From positions 120,696 through 184,695 of the forward strand of contig JAFRCW010000001.1 in the NCBI GenBank assembly GCA_017404145.1: a DNA stretch of 64,000 nt, written 5' to 3'. Positions 17,239 to 30,893 of this stretch are shown here, piece by piece. Within the stretch, counting starts at the first letter, position 1. Every line of letters begins with the position of its first letter. Position numbers and translations under genes: made by a program. The DNA is from Ruminococcus sp. Lineage in GTDB: Bacteria; Bacillota; Clostridia; Oscillospirales; Acutalibacteraceae. The notes below the pieces were generated by a model that saw only the letters and a list, made by a program, of their open reading frames with translations, did not search any database and was not told the origin of the DNA.

Positions 17239-18618
17239 ATGAAGCGAATTATGCAGAGGTCGTTCCTCATCCTGATCGTGTCGCTGGTTTTCTTCGGCGG
17301 CATATGCTTCTTGGCGTTTCGCTTGCTGACCCAGAACAGTATGTGGGTACAGCAGCCCTATAACGGTCATATGTCCTCTTCGAACGGACTCGCACAGGCG
17401 GGTGATATCGTTGACCGCGACGGAGCGGTGCTGGCGCATACCGATGCGTCAAAGAATCGCGTCTATCACGAGGATCTGACGACCCGTGAGGCATTATTGC
17501 ACGTTGTAGGCGACAACTCTCTGAATATCTCTACTGCGGTACAAAGCAGCTACCGCAACGAACTGACCAACTACAGCTTCATCTGGGGACTGGGAATGCC
17601 CAATTCTCTGAAATCCGGCAAGAGCCTTGCGCTGACGGTGGATGCCGGCGCGTGCAGGGCGGCGTATGAGGCGCTCGGCTCGCACAAGGGAGCTTGTGTG
17701 ATCTATAACTACAAGACCGGAGAGGTACTGTGTTCGACCTCTACGCTCTCTTACGATCCCGAGAATCCTCCCGAGATCAATGAGGACAACGAAGAGCAGT
17801 ATGACGGCGTATATCTCGACAATACGATCTCCTCGACCTTTACGCCCGGCTCGATCTTCAAGATCGTGACCGCCGCTGCGGCGATCAAGTACATTCCCGA
17901 TATCTATGAGCAGAGCTTCTACTGTGAGGGAGAATATGAGATCGAGGGCTCAAAAATCACCTGTGAGGAATATCACGGTTATCAGAATTTTGACGAGGCG
18001 TTTTCTCATTCCTGCAACTGCGCGTTCGCTCAGATCGCTCTGCAGGTGGGCAGAGAAAATCTGACCAAAACCGCCGAAGAGCTCGGCTTTAACAAAGAAC
18101 TGTTTATGGATGATATCGCGCTGGTGAAAAGTCACTATGACGTTTCCCAAGCGGGCGATAACGAGCTGGCGTGGTCGGGCATCGGTCAGTATACCGATCT
18201 CTCCAACCCGATGCATATGGCGATGCTGTGCGGCTCGATCGCGACCGGCGGCACCGCCAAAGCGCCGTATCTTATTCAGGATCACGATTCTTTCCTCGCA
18301 CAGCTCGGGATCGAGAAAAAAGCGGCTGATGTACAGATGCTCGACGCGAATACCAGCGAGCAGGTGAAAGTGCTGATGCGCAACGCCGCGAACTATTACT
18401 ATAACGCGAGAGGGCTGGATCTGGCGGGACTCAATTTCTGCGCCAAGACCGGAACCGCCGAGATCGGCGAGGATAAAGAACCCAACGCGTGGTTTGTCGG
18501 CTTCACCGAGGACGACGCGCATCCTTATGCGTTTGCCGCGGTTGTCGCCGAGGGCGGCTACGGTATCTCCGCCGCTGCGTCGGTGGTTTCCGCCGCGATG
18601 TATGAATTAGTGTATTAA
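17239..18618 (+). CDS. Class B penicillin-binding protein (PbpA/FtsI-like transpeptidase)
   Basis: A 459-residue monofunctional D,D-transpeptidase that cross-links peptidoglycan made by its SEDS partner. One N-terminal membrane helix is followed by a short non-catalytic region beginning DIVDRDG, then the transpeptidase domain with SIFK (Ser about 205), SCN (about 258) and KTGTAE (about 404). It is short for the class, like actinobacterial PbpA rather than full FtsI. It begins three bases after the FHA-FtsW gene, so the two are certainly co-transcribed. The stop codon lies in the arm of the downstream terminator. Confidence 0.93.
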   Translation: MKRIMQRSFLILIVSLVFFGGICFLAFRLLTQNSMWVQQPYNGHMSSSNGLAQAGDIVDRDGAVLAHTDASKNRVYHEDLTTREALLHVVGDNSLNISTAVQSSYRNELTNYSFIWGLGMPNSLKSGKSLALTVDAGACRAAYEALGSHKGACVIYNYKTGEVLCSTSTLSYDPENPPEINEDNEEQYDGVYLDNTISSTFTPGSIFKIVTAAAAIKYIPDIYEQSFYCEGEYEIEGSKITCEEYHGYQNFDEAFSHSCNCAFAQIALQVGRENLTKTAEELGFNKELFMDDIALVKSHYDVSQAGDNELAWSGIGQYTDLSNPMHMAMLCGSIATGGTAKAPYLIQDHDSFLAQLGIEKKAADVQMLDANTSEQVKVLMRNAANYYYNARGLDLAGLNFCAKTGTAEIGEDKEPNAWFVGFTEDDAHPYAFAAVVAEGGYGISAAASVVSAAMYELVY

Positions 18619-18648
18619 AAAAAGCAGTCCGCGAGGACTGCCTTTTTT
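18618..18648 (+). terminator. Terminator after the PBP gene
   Basis: Arms AAAAAAGCAGTCC and GGACTGCCTTTTTT with loop GCGA. The A-tract includes the TAA stop. A heptamer array begins right after the T-tract. Confidence 0.88.
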
Positions 18649-18650
18649 GA

Positions 18651-18849
18651 GTGAAGGGTGAAAGGTGAAGGGTAAAAGGTTATGGTAACTCGCTTCGCTC
18701 GAACAATTACATACCCATTTAAACGAAAAGCAGGAGCTTCTTTTGAAACTCCTGCTTTATAATATGTATCAATTGGAATCAGGTGTGGACAGAGTCCACC
18801 CGCAACCATTCACCTTTCACCCTTCACCGAAAGAAGTAAGCCGTCGGGC

Positions 18850-18861
<12 letters not shown>
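18651..18861. repeat. Complete heptamer-flanked modular element (copy 5) with foldback
   Basis: It lies between two convergent genes. The left array has GTGAAGG/GTGAAAG units (18651-18682), followed by E1 (about 18688-18708), central hairpin GCAGGAG...CTCCTGC (about 18729-18757), E2 GTGGACAGAGTCCAC (about 18783-18800) and right array CACCTTTCACCCTTCAC (to about 18828), complementary to the left. A foldback (18830-18842 with 18847-18861) then joins it to the end of glnS, with the glnS stop codon (18850-18852) inside the foldback. The unit differs from copies 1 and 3 although the internal modules match. Confidence 0.85.
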
Positions 18862-20544
<1,683 letters not shown>

Positions 20545-20558
20545 AGTGATTCCTCTTT

Positions 20559-20713
20559 GATAATGATAAATGATAGATGATAAATGATCAGTGAAGGTTA
20601 CTCGCATTGCTCAAACAATTCTATCAATCAGGTGAGGACAGAGTCCTCCCACAACTCTTCACTCTTCATTCTTCACTTTTCACTGAAATTGAATTTCAAT
20701 TCAATTTCTTCAG
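20559..20713. repeat. Heptamer-flanked element without central hairpin (copy 6)
   Basis: It lies between gltX and glnS, both on the minus strand. The array at 20559-20593 has AATGATA units drifting to CAGTGAA. E1 (about 20594-20622) and E2 GAGGACAGAGTCCTC (about 20629-20650) follow, then an array of TTCACTC/TTCATTC units (20651-20685). The E3 hairpin is missing. A foldback (20683-20695 with 20698-20713, three-base bulge) overlaps the gltX stop codon, its distal arm copying the last gltX codons. Confidence 0.8.
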
Positions 20714-22136
20714 TCCTTCTTCCATCCTCCTCAGGCTTTCTTCTCTGCCTAAGATATCGAGGATCTCTACCGCGCCGCCGGGGGTGACAGTCTTGCCTGC
20801 CGCGGCGATACGTGCGGGCCACATCACAGTGCCGTTCTTGACCTCGAGCTTCTGCGCGAGTCCGATCAGCGCGTCGTGGATAGAGTCAAAGTCCCACTGC
20901 GGCATCGCTTTGAGCTCGTCGATGACCGCTTTGAGCATCACGGGAGCGTTCTCGGGATTGGTCTTGCTCTTCTTGTTATAGAACAGCTCTTTTTCATACG
21001 CGGGCAGCGCTTTGAAGAAGTCGATCTTCTCGGGAATATCGGTGAGCTTTTCGGTGCGCTGTTTTAAGATAGATGCAAGCTTGACAAAGTCGATCTCGGT
21101 ATCGCCCAGCGCCTCTTTGAAATACGGCTTCGCGATCTCGGCGAACTGTTCGTCGGTCATCGCTTTGATGTACTCGGCGTTGAACCATTTGAGCTTATCA
21201 TAGTCGAACACCGACGGAGATTTGGAGATACCGGAGATATCAAACGCCTCGCACAGCTCGTCGAGCGTAAAGATCTCCTGATTATCTTTCGGGCACCAGC
21301 CTAAGAGGGCGATATAGTTGATGATCGCCTCAGGCAGATAGCCCTCTTTGATGAGGTCCTCAAAGCCGGTAGAGCCGTGACGTTTGGAAAGCTTCGAAAC
21401 GGTGCCGTCGTCGTTCTTGCCGTTGATCAGCGGCAGATGGATATAGGTGGGGATCTCCCATCCGAACGCCTCGTACAAGAGGTTATACTTGGGTGTGGAG
21501 CTCAGGTATTCCGAGCCTCTGACAACATGGGTGATGCCCATGGTATGATCGTCGATGACGTTCGCGAAGTTATAGGTGGGATAGCCGTCCGCCTTGATCA
21601 GGATCTGATCCTGCAGCTCGCTGTTGTCGACGGTGATCTCGCCGAACACCGCGTCGGTGAAGGTGGTTTCTCCCTCGAGCGGCATTTTCTGACGGATGAC
21701 ATAAGGGATACCCGCGTCGAGATTTTTCTGTATCTCTTCTGCGGACAGATCGCGGCAGTGACGGTCGTAGCCGCCGCCGACGGTCTCGCTCTGGATCTTC
21801 TCCAGACGCTCCTTGGTACAGAAGCAGCGGTATGCCTTACCCTCTCTGATCAGCTGTTCGGCGTAGGGGAGGTACATATCCTTTCTCTCGGACTGGACAT
21901 AAGGACCAAAGTCGCCGCCGACGTCGGGACCTTCGTCGTGTTTGAGGCCCGCAGTCTCGAGCGTTTTGTAGATGACGTCTACCGCGCCCTCCACATAGCG
22001 TTCCTGATCGGTGTCCTCGATTCTCAGCACGAAGGTGCCGCCCTGGGACTTTGCGACCAGATATTCATATAATGCCGTTCTGAGGTTTCCGACATGCATA
22101 AAGCCTGTCGGAGACGGCGCGAAACGTGTTCTTACG

Positions 22137-22144
<8 letters not shown>
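20696..22144 (-). CDS. gltX: Glutamyl-tRNA synthetase
   Basis: A 482-residue class I synthetase charging tRNA-Glu. It begins [14 protein letters not shown], with the HIGH-type site GFMHVGNLR and KMSKS-type site SKLSKRHG. Length is normal. ATG 22144 overlaps the end of secA by eight bases and has GAGGG nine bases upstream, so translation is probably coupled to secA. Upstream in-frame sequence is the secA coding region in another frame and is not part of this gene. Confidence 0.96.
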
Positions 22145-25046
<2,902 letters not shown>

Positions 25047-25281
25047 ATATCTCATTCCTTTGCTTATTTGAGATTAGTATTAGGGTAACAGACTTTTTCA
25101 GTCCCAAATTTACCCATTCTAAAGTATTATATCATAGGAAAGGGAAAAAATAAAGAAAAATCTGTAAATAATTTGCGGTTTTATTTTATTTTTATTTCGT
25201 TTGTGATATTGATTTTGTCAATAAGAAGTAGTAGAATATGGCTGATAATATACCATCAGATTTTGGCAAGAGGTTTTGTGT

Positions 25282-26640
25282 ATGAGAATTATCATTGTCG
25301 GATGCGGAAGAGTCGGACGCTCCATTACGGATCAGCTTTCGGCGGAGGGTCATTCCATTACCGTGATAGACAACAACCCGAAGGCGCTTCAAAAGATCTA
25401 CGATACGGAGAACGTGATGCCCATCGAGGGAAACGGCGCTTCTTATCAGAAACTCAAGGAGGCGGGAGTGAACGCCTGTGATCTGCTGATCGCGGTCACG
25501 GAAGCGGATGAGCTGAATCTCTACACCTGTCTGCTTGCGAAGAACTCCGGCGTAGGTTCTACGATCGCAAGAGTCAGAAATCCCGACTATATTCACGATA
25601 TTCATAAGGTTCAGAACGATCTGAAGCTTTCTCTGGCGATCAATCCCGAGAACACCTGTGCTATCGAGATCGCGCGGCTGGTCAAGTTCCCCGGCGCTGT
25701 CAAGATCGACAGCTTTGCCAAGGGTGTGATCGACCTTGTCAAAATCAAACTCAACGAAAAGACGCCTTTGGTCAGTAAGCGGGTAGCCGACTGTTCTTCG
25801 ATCTTAAAAGGCGAGGTCAGGATCGCTCTGGTGGAGAGGGGCGACGAGTGCTTTATCCCCAACGGTGACTTTGTTCTGCAGGAAGGCGACTTTATCTCGG
25901 TCGTCGCGCCCTCTGCGGCGGCGGCAAAGTTGCTGAAAACCTTAGGTTTGGTGACCGGTAAAGCGCGTTCCGTGTTTATTCTGGGCGGCTCCAAGATCGG
26001 CTATTATCTCGCAAAACACCTGAAAGTGGCGGGCGTGTCCGTCAAGATCATTGAAAAAAGCCAGTCCCGCTGTGAAGAACTCTCCGAGGATCTCGACGGC
26101 GTGATGATCATCTGCGCCGACGCTATGGACGAGGATATCCTTCTTGCCGAGGGTATCGAGCGCGCCGACGGCGTGGTGGCGCTGATGGATACCGACGAAG
26201 AAAATATTCTGGCTTCGCTTTATGTGAAAAAGGTGAACCCGAACGCCAAGGTGATCACCGAGCTGGGTAATTTAAAGTTCTCTTCTGTTTTTGAGACTCT
26301 CCCGCTTGATTCGGTCATCAGACCCAAGCAGCTGACGGGCGAGAAGATCGTCCGCTACGTCAGAGGTATGCAGAATACGCTCGGATCGAATGTCGAGACG
26401 ATGTATAAGCTCCACTCCGGAGAGCTGGAGGCGCTGGAGTTTAAGGTGGAACATACACCCGGCGTGACTTCCGTTCCGCTTGCGCAGCTGAACTTAAAGA
26501 ACGCTCTGCAGATCATTACGATTCACAGAAAAGGCAAGCTGATCATCCCCACAGGCAGCGATACCTTAGAGGAAGGCGACACTGTCATCATCATCACCAA
26601 GCACAAGGGACTGACAGATTTGAAGGGAATACTCAGATAG
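25282..26640 (+). CDS. trkA: Trk/Ktr potassium uptake regulatory subunit TrkA
   Basis: A 452-residue cytoplasmic subunit gating the TrkH channel by nucleotide binding. Two RCK repeats are present, each with a Rossmann TrkA-N domain (GCGRVGRS at about 8, GGSKIGYY at about 235) and a TrkA-C domain. Length is typical of the double-repeat form. ATG 25282 follows AGAGG; an in-frame TTG at 25276 was not chosen. The TAG stop runs straight into a long GTGCAGA array that separates it from trkH. Confidence 0.95.
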   Translation: MRIIIVGCGRVGRSITDQLSAEGHSITVIDNNPKALQKIYDTENVMPIEGNGASYQKLKEAGVNACDLLIAVTEADELNLYTCLLAKNSGVGSTIARVRNPDYIHDIHKVQNDLKLSLAINPENTCAIEIARLVKFPGAVKIDSFAKGVIDLVKIKLNEKTPLVSKRVADCSSILKGEVRIALVERGDECFIPNGDFVLQEGDFISVVAPSAAAAKLLKTLGLVTGKARSVFILGGSKIGYYLAKHLKVAGVSVKIIEKSQSRCEELSEDLDGVMIICADAMDEDILLAEGIERADGVVALMDTDEENILASLYVKKVNPNAKVITELGNLKFSSVFETLPLDSVIRPKQLTGEKIVRYVRGMQNTLGSNVETMYKLHSGELEALEFKVEHTPGVTSVPLAQLNLKNALQIITIHRKGKLIIPTGSDTLEEGDTVIIITKHKGLTDLKGILR

Positions 26641-26755
26641 TGCAGAGTGCAGAATGCAGAGTGCAGAATGCAGAGTGCAGAATGCAGAGTGCAGAATGCA
26701 GAGTGCAGAGCGATATCGCAGGAGGGTCTTGACCCTCCCGAACGCAGAATGAAAG
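26638..26755 (+). repeat. GTGCAGA heptamer array plus E5 hairpin (copy 7)
   Basis: About ten alternating GTGCAGA/ATGCAGA units start at the trkA stop codon (26640 to about 26709). An E5-type hairpin GGAGGGTCTTGACCCTCC (about 26721-26738) follows, then degenerate heptamers. It separates two co-oriented genes that normally form one operon. The array is nearly perfect, so it is probably young or still changing in length. Confidence 0.85.
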
Positions 26756-26777
26756 TATGAATGAGGGCTTTTAGGAT

Positions 26778-28223
26778 ATGAACAAAAGGCTGATCGGATA
26801 TATACTGGGCTGGGTTCTTTTGATCGAAGGTTTGGCGATGATGCTGCCTATGATCGTAGGACTGTGGTACAGAGAGAGAGGGTTTCTCTACTTTCTGCTT
26901 ACGGGTATTGCGTTGCTGGCGATCGGCGGCGTGACGGTTTTCTTCAAGCCCAAGAATATCACCATGCACATCAAAGACGGCTTTGCCGCAACGGCGCTGT
27001 CGTGGATCGTGCTCTCTCTTGCGGGCGCTGTCCCGCTGAGGATTTCGGGAGCGATCCCTCACTATGTCGATGCGATCTTTGAGACGATCTCCGGTTTTAC
27101 CACGACCGGAGCGACCATTCTGACAGATATCGAACAGCTGGAACACTGTATGCTGTTCTGGCGTTCCTTCTCACATTTTTTGGGCGGTATGGGCGTTGTT
27201 GTATTCTTGCTTGCCCTGATTCCCAAGCTGGGCGGCAACCAGAGCATCAATCTGATGAAGGCGGAGTCTACGGGACCCTCGGTCTCTAAGTCGATGCCGA
27301 ATCTCAGGACCTACGCCGCTGTGCTGTACGGAATCTATATCGGTCTGACTGCTTTGGAGACGGTATTGCTTCTGTTCGGCGGCATGGGGTTTTTTGATTC
27401 TGTCACTACCGCTTTTTCTACGGCAGGTACCGGCGGCTTTATGGCTTATAACGATTCGGTCGGTCATTTTCACAGCCATTATCTGCAAACGGTGATCGCT
27501 GTATTTATGATGCTTTTCGGCGTCAATTTCTCGGTTTATATTCTCATTATTTCGAGAAAATTCAAGACAGCCTTTAAGAATGAGGAGCTGTGGACATATC
27601 TCGGTGTGACGCTGATCGCGACACTGAGCGTGGCGCTGAGCATCCGTCATTTGTATCAGAATTTTTATGAAGCGCTGCACCAGAGCTTTTTCTATATCAC
27701 ATCCATCGGTTCTACAACCGGTATGGCGATAACGGATACCGATATGTGGCCGGAGATCTCCAAGACGATCATCCTGCTTGTCACCTGTATCGGCGCCTGC
27801 GCAGGCTCTACCGGCGGCGGCTTCAAAGTATCGCGTATGCTGATCCTTTTGAAGAACATCAAGAAGGAGTTTATGCTGATTGTCCATCCGCGTACGGTAC
27901 ACGTTGTGAAGGTGGATAAGAAAAAGGTCCCTCACGAGGTGACGCGCTCCGTGAATGTGTTCTTTGTCATTTATACGGTGATCGTGATCGTTTCTACGAT
28001 CCTGATCTCGTTCAACGGATATGATTTTATGACTACGTTTTCGAGTGTGCTGGCTACGCTGAACAACACGGGTCCCGGCTTCGGTCTGGTCGGCTCTGCG
28101 GGAAACTACGCGCACTTCACGATCTTTTCCAAGTTGGTATTCTGCTTCAATATGCTTGCGGGCAGACTGGAGCTTTATCCCTTCCTGCTGATTTTCTTCC
28201 CCTCCGCGTGGAAGAAAAGATAA
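26778..28223 (+). CDS. trkH: Trk/Ktr potassium channel subunit TrkH
   Basis: A 481-residue membrane protein with about ten helices forming the potassium pathway partnered by TrkA. The four selectivity-filter repeats are visible: SGFTTTGATI, STAGTGGFM, SIGSTTGMA and NNTGPGFG. Length and order match TrkH. It lies 137 bases after trkA with a repeat array between. Translation starts at ATG 26778; the upstream ribosome binding site is weak. Confidence 0.95.
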   Translation: MNKRLIGYILGWVLLIEGLAMMLPMIVGLWYRERGFLYFLLTGIALLAIGGVTVFFKPKNITMHIKDGFAATALSWIVLSLAGAVPLRISGAIPHYVDAIFETISGFTTTGATILTDIEQLEHCMLFWRSFSHFLGGMGVVVFLLALIPKLGGNQSINLMKAESTGPSVSKSMPNLRTYAAVLYGIYIGLTALETVLLLFGGMGFFDSVTTAFSTAGTGGFMAYNDSVGHFHSHYLQTVIAVFMMLFGVNFSVYILIISRKFKTAFKNEELWTYLGVTLIATLSVALSIRHLYQNFYEALHQSFFYITSIGSTTGMAITDTDMWPEISKTIILLVTCIGACAGSTGGGFKVSRMLILLKNIKKEFMLIVHPRTVHVVKVDKKKVPHEVTRSVNVFFVIYTVIVIVSTILISFNGYDFMTTFSSVLATLNNTGPGFGLVGSAGNYAHFTIFSKLVFCFNMLAGRLELYPFLLIFFPSAWKKR

Positions 28224-28225
28224 AA

Positions 28226-28307
28226 AAGAGGCTCCCTTTGGTAAAGGGAGCTGTCGTTTTTAATGACTGAGGGATTGAACGATTGTTTGAGCATCAGCGA
28301 GTGACCA
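28226..28307 (+). repeat. E7 hairpin plus E1 module (copy 8)
   Basis: CTCCCTTTGGTAAAGGGAG hairpin, then GCTGTCG ... GACTGAGGGATTG, then E1 (TTGTTTGAGCATCAGCGAGTGACC). The same E7-E1 order recurs at about 30009. It may serve as the trkH terminator, though no T-tract follows directly. Confidence 0.7.
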
Positions 28308-28327
28308 TATAAAAAAGGACTGATTTG

Positions 28328-29062
28328 ATGAGTAAAACAGTGTTGATTACGGGAGCGTCCCGCGGGATCGGCGCGGCGTGCGCCGATCGGTTTGCGAAGG
28401 AAGGCTATAACGTTGTGATCAATTATCACAGCAGCCGTACCGCAGAGTCGCTTGCAAAACACCTGACCGACGAATACGGCGTCAAAACCTTGTGCGCGCA
28501 GGCGGACATCGGGAAGAGAGCCGAGTGCGAAGAGATGATCGAAAAAGCGATCAAAGAATTCGGTTTTATCGATGTACTTGTCAATAACGCGGGGATCTCT
28601 CTTTCCGGTCTGTTTACCGTGACGAAGGAGGACGAGTGGGAGCGTGTGATCTCAACGAACCTTTCTTCTGTCTATTACAGCACCAAGGCGGTGCTGCCGC
28701 ATATGATTCGGGAACACAAGGGAGCGATCGTCAATATCGCCTCCATGTGGGGCGAGGTCGGCGCGTCCTGCGAGGTCGCCTATTCCGCCTCCAAGGCGGG
28801 TGTGATCGGACTGACCAAGGCGCTTGCGAAGGAGGTCGCCCCCTCCGGTATCCGCGTCAACGCGGTGTCGCCCGGGGTGATCCTGACCGATATGATGAAG
28901 GAATATGATGAAGAAACGCTCAATGAGCTGAAGGATGAGACGCCGCTGTCACGCCTTGGAACCCCTCGGGATATTGCCGACGCGGTATTCTTCCTCTCCG
29001 GCGATCAGGCGGAATTTATCACGGGTCAGATCTTGTCTGTGAACGGCGGATTTGTGATATAG
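28328..29062 (+). CDS. SDR-family oxidoreductase, FabG-like
   Basis: A 244-residue NAD(P)-dependent reductase of the classical SDR family, closest in feel to 3-oxoacyl-ACP reductase. TGASRGIG (cofactor), NNAG, catalytic Ser in NIASMWG, and YSASK (Tyr/Lys pair) are all present, with PGVILTDM after. A true fabG is normally inside a fatty-acid operon. This copy stands alone between potassium and vitamin transport genes, so the substrate is unsure. ATG 28328 with AAGGA upstream is preferred to a TTG three bases before. Confidence 0.85.
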   Translation: MSKTVLITGASRGIGAACADRFAKEGYNVVINYHSSRTAESLAKHLTDEYGVKTLCAQADIGKRAECEEMIEKAIKEFGFIDVLVNNAGISLSGLFTVTKEDEWERVISTNLSSVYYSTKAVLPHMIREHKGAIVNIASMWGEVGASCEVAYSASKAGVIGLTKALAKEVAPSGIRVNAVSPGVILTDMMKEYDEETLNELKDETPLSRLGTPRDIADAVFFLSGDQAEFITGQILSVNGGFVI

Positions 29063-29089
29063 TTTCCAAAGCGATTGTGAGGAATATAG

Positions 29090-29127
29090 AAAAACACAGG
29101 ACGGGAGTGATCCCGTCCTGTGTTTTT
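29090..29127. terminator. Strong bidirectional terminator
   Basis: Perfect 17-base arms (29090-29106 with 29111-29127), loop GTGA, A-tract left and T-tract right. It serves the SDR gene on the plus strand and the ECF S-component gene on the minus strand. Confidence 0.92.
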
Positions 29128-29141
29128 GTGATGGCTTCGCC

Positions 29142-29945
29142 TTATAAAAAGACAAATACGTAAACAGCAAACGCGACGATCGCGGTCGATACCAGCGAGA
29201 GGATGATACAGCTTTTTCCTGCCGCTTTTTCCTCAGGGTCATCCTTGGAAAGCAGGATCGCGCCCAAAATCAAGCCCACGAGCGGTACGATCAAACTGAT
29301 AGCATACCGAAAGACATGGGTATCGGCTTGGTCAGCGGAAACTCCCTTAAACTGTTTGTTGATGTAGCTGATGATCCTTGCCACTACCGGAGAAAGCACC
29401 ATATTCACGCCGAGCTCCACCAGGAAATTGACGCCGGTGAGACCTATAATAATGTAGGTCAGGATGTCGGAGCCGCCCGACCACTGCGCAAGGATGTCCT
29501 TGAAGAACAGCAGCATTCCGATAATGAAGATGCCGGTGTTGATGATCGGTGAGGCAAACGCCGCGACAATAACGGCAATCGTCGCATTTTTCTTTGCGAT
29601 CAGCTTGTAGAGAAGTCCGGCGACAAAGCCTGCGGCGGTACCCTTGAGCATACACATCACGATACAGAGGAAGGGGTTTGCGTTCCATACCATCGCGCCG
29701 CCCGGATCCGCGCCGAACGCGCACATCATGATGACGATGACGCTGAACACGGCGCCTAAATACGCGCCTGCTCCGACGCCGTACATCGAAGCGCCTATCA
29801 CGATCGGGATCAGAGCCAGCGTGATAGAGAACGGTCCGAAGTGTACATAGGTGGTCAGCAGCTGCAGCACCATGACGATGGCGGTAAGGATACCCAACCC
29901 CGCCAGCCTGAACGTGTTGTTCTTCCGGTTGATTTGACTTGTCAT
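29142..29945 (-). CDS. ECF transporter S-component, probably for pantothenate
   Basis: A 267-residue integral membrane protein with six or more helices, a small-substrate-binding S-component of an energy-coupling-factor importer (family feel from PFSITLALIPIVIGA and ISYINKQ). The shared A/A'/T module is not in the window. The gene directly upstream on the same strand is coaX, which phosphorylates pantothenate, so pantothenate (PanT-type) is the best guess for the substrate; that part is inference from context. The C-terminal 60 residues form extra helices beyond a typical S-component. AGGAGG precedes ATG 29945. Confidence 0.8.
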   Translation of the reverse strand: MTSQINRKNNTFRLAGLGILTAIVMVLQLLTTYVHFGPFSITLALIPIVIGASMYGVGAGAYLGAVFSVIVIMMCAFGADPGGAMVWNANPFLCIVMCMLKGTAAGFVAGLLYKLIAKKNATIAVIVAAFASPIINTGIFIIGMLLFFKDILAQWSGGSDILTYIIIGLTGVNFLVELGVNMVLSPVVARIISYINKQFKGVSADQADTHVFRYAISLIVPLVGLILGAILLSKDDPEEKAAGKSCIILSLVSTAIVAFAVYVFVFL

Positions 29946-29992
29946 TTATAAAACCTCCTGCTGCCTCCCTTAATAACTAAGGTGAAGCGCAA

Positions 29993-30152
29993 ATTTTGGC
30001 ATAATTCAGGCTCCCTTTGGTAAAGGGAGCTGTCGCCGAACGGCGACTGAGGGATTGTATGATTGCCCGAGCGAAGCGAGTAACCATCATTATTCATTTT
30101 TCAGTCTTCAGTTTTCAGTAATCATTTATGAGCGGTTCCGCTCATAAATGAT
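29993..30152 (-). repeat. E7, E1, heptamer array and foldback (copy 9)
   Basis: E7 hairpin CTCCCTTTGGTAAAGGGAG, a second hairpin GTCGCCGAACGGCGAC, E1 (GAGCGAAGCGAG), and an array of ATTATTC/AGTCTTC/AGTTTTC units up to about 30120. A perfect foldback (30121-30135 with 30138-30152) then overlaps the coaX stop codon. The foldback has no T-tract, so it is not a normal terminator. Confidence 0.78.
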
Positions 30153-30893
30153 CCTCAGCCCCTGCATGATCAGGTCGGGACGGATCTCGATAGGATGAGA
30201 GCAATTTTTGATGATATAATTCGACAGACCTCCGGTAGCGACAAGCGCGCATTTTGCGCCGAGCTCCGCTTCGATTTTATCGATCATGCCGTCGATCATA
30301 CAGGCGGCGCCCCAGACCACGCCCGCGCGGATGCTTTTGTCGGTGTTCTTGCCGATCACCGACTTCGGCGCGTCCAGCGACACCGAATGGAGCAGCGCGG
30401 TGCCCTGCGTCAGGGCTTCTAAGGAGATGTTTACGCCCGGAGCGATAGGTCCGCCGAGCATATTGCCGTTTTTATCAAGCACACAGAATACGGTAGCCGT
30501 ACCCATGGAGATGACGATGGTAGGATTCGAATAATACCGGTTGGCGGCGACGCAGGCGACTACCAGATCGGCGCCGAGGGTAGAGGGATCTTCGATCCGG
30601 ATGTTGAGACCGGTTTTGACGCCGGGACCGACAACCAGCGGATGTACCCCGCATACCTGTTCATACGCGGCAACGATCCGTGCGTTGACCTGCGGGACGA
30701 CGGAGCTGATGATACAGCTGTCGATATCGTCCTTTTTGATTCCGTTGACTCTCATCAAAGAATAGAGGTCGGAGGCGTATTCGTCGGCGGTCCTTTTGAG
30801 CTTGGTGGAGAAAGTAAAGGTGAATTTTAACTCTCCGTTGTCAAAGAACCCCATCTTGATATTTGTGTTTCCGATATCTACTGCGCTGAGCAT
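30126..30893 (-). CDS. coaX: Type III pantothenate kinase
   Basis: A 255-residue kinase for the first step of coenzyme A synthesis. The N-terminal phosphate motif DIGNTNIKMG and GTATVFCVLD are typical of CoaX; PGVNISLEAL lies mid-protein. ATG 30893 is used with GGAG ten bases upstream; a TTG two codons earlier has tighter spacing and is possible. The last codons (RNRS and stop) fall in the second arm of a perfect inverted repeat, so the native end may have been replaced by a foldback copy of the preceding bases. Confidence 0.93.
   Translation of the reverse strand: MLSAVDIGNTNIKMGFFDNGELKFTFTFSTKLKRTADEYASDLYSLMRVNGIKKDDIDSCIISSVVPQVNARIVAAYEQVCGVHPLVVGPGVKTGLNIRIEDPSTLGADLVVACVAANRYYSNPTIVISMGTATVFCVLDKNGNMLGGPIAPGVNISLEALTQGTALLHSVSLDAPKSVIGKNTDKSIRAGVVWGAACMIDGMIDKIEAELGAKCALVATGGLSNYIIKNCSHPIEIRPDLIMQGLRIIYERNRS

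Noticed and set aside
20545..20607. N-terminal extension of glnS
   Set aside because: It would translate heptamer repeat sequence and lacks a ribosome binding site; ATG 20544 has one.
26640..26709. CRISPR-like array
   Set aside because: Repeats are contiguous 7-base units without spacers, and no cas gene is present.
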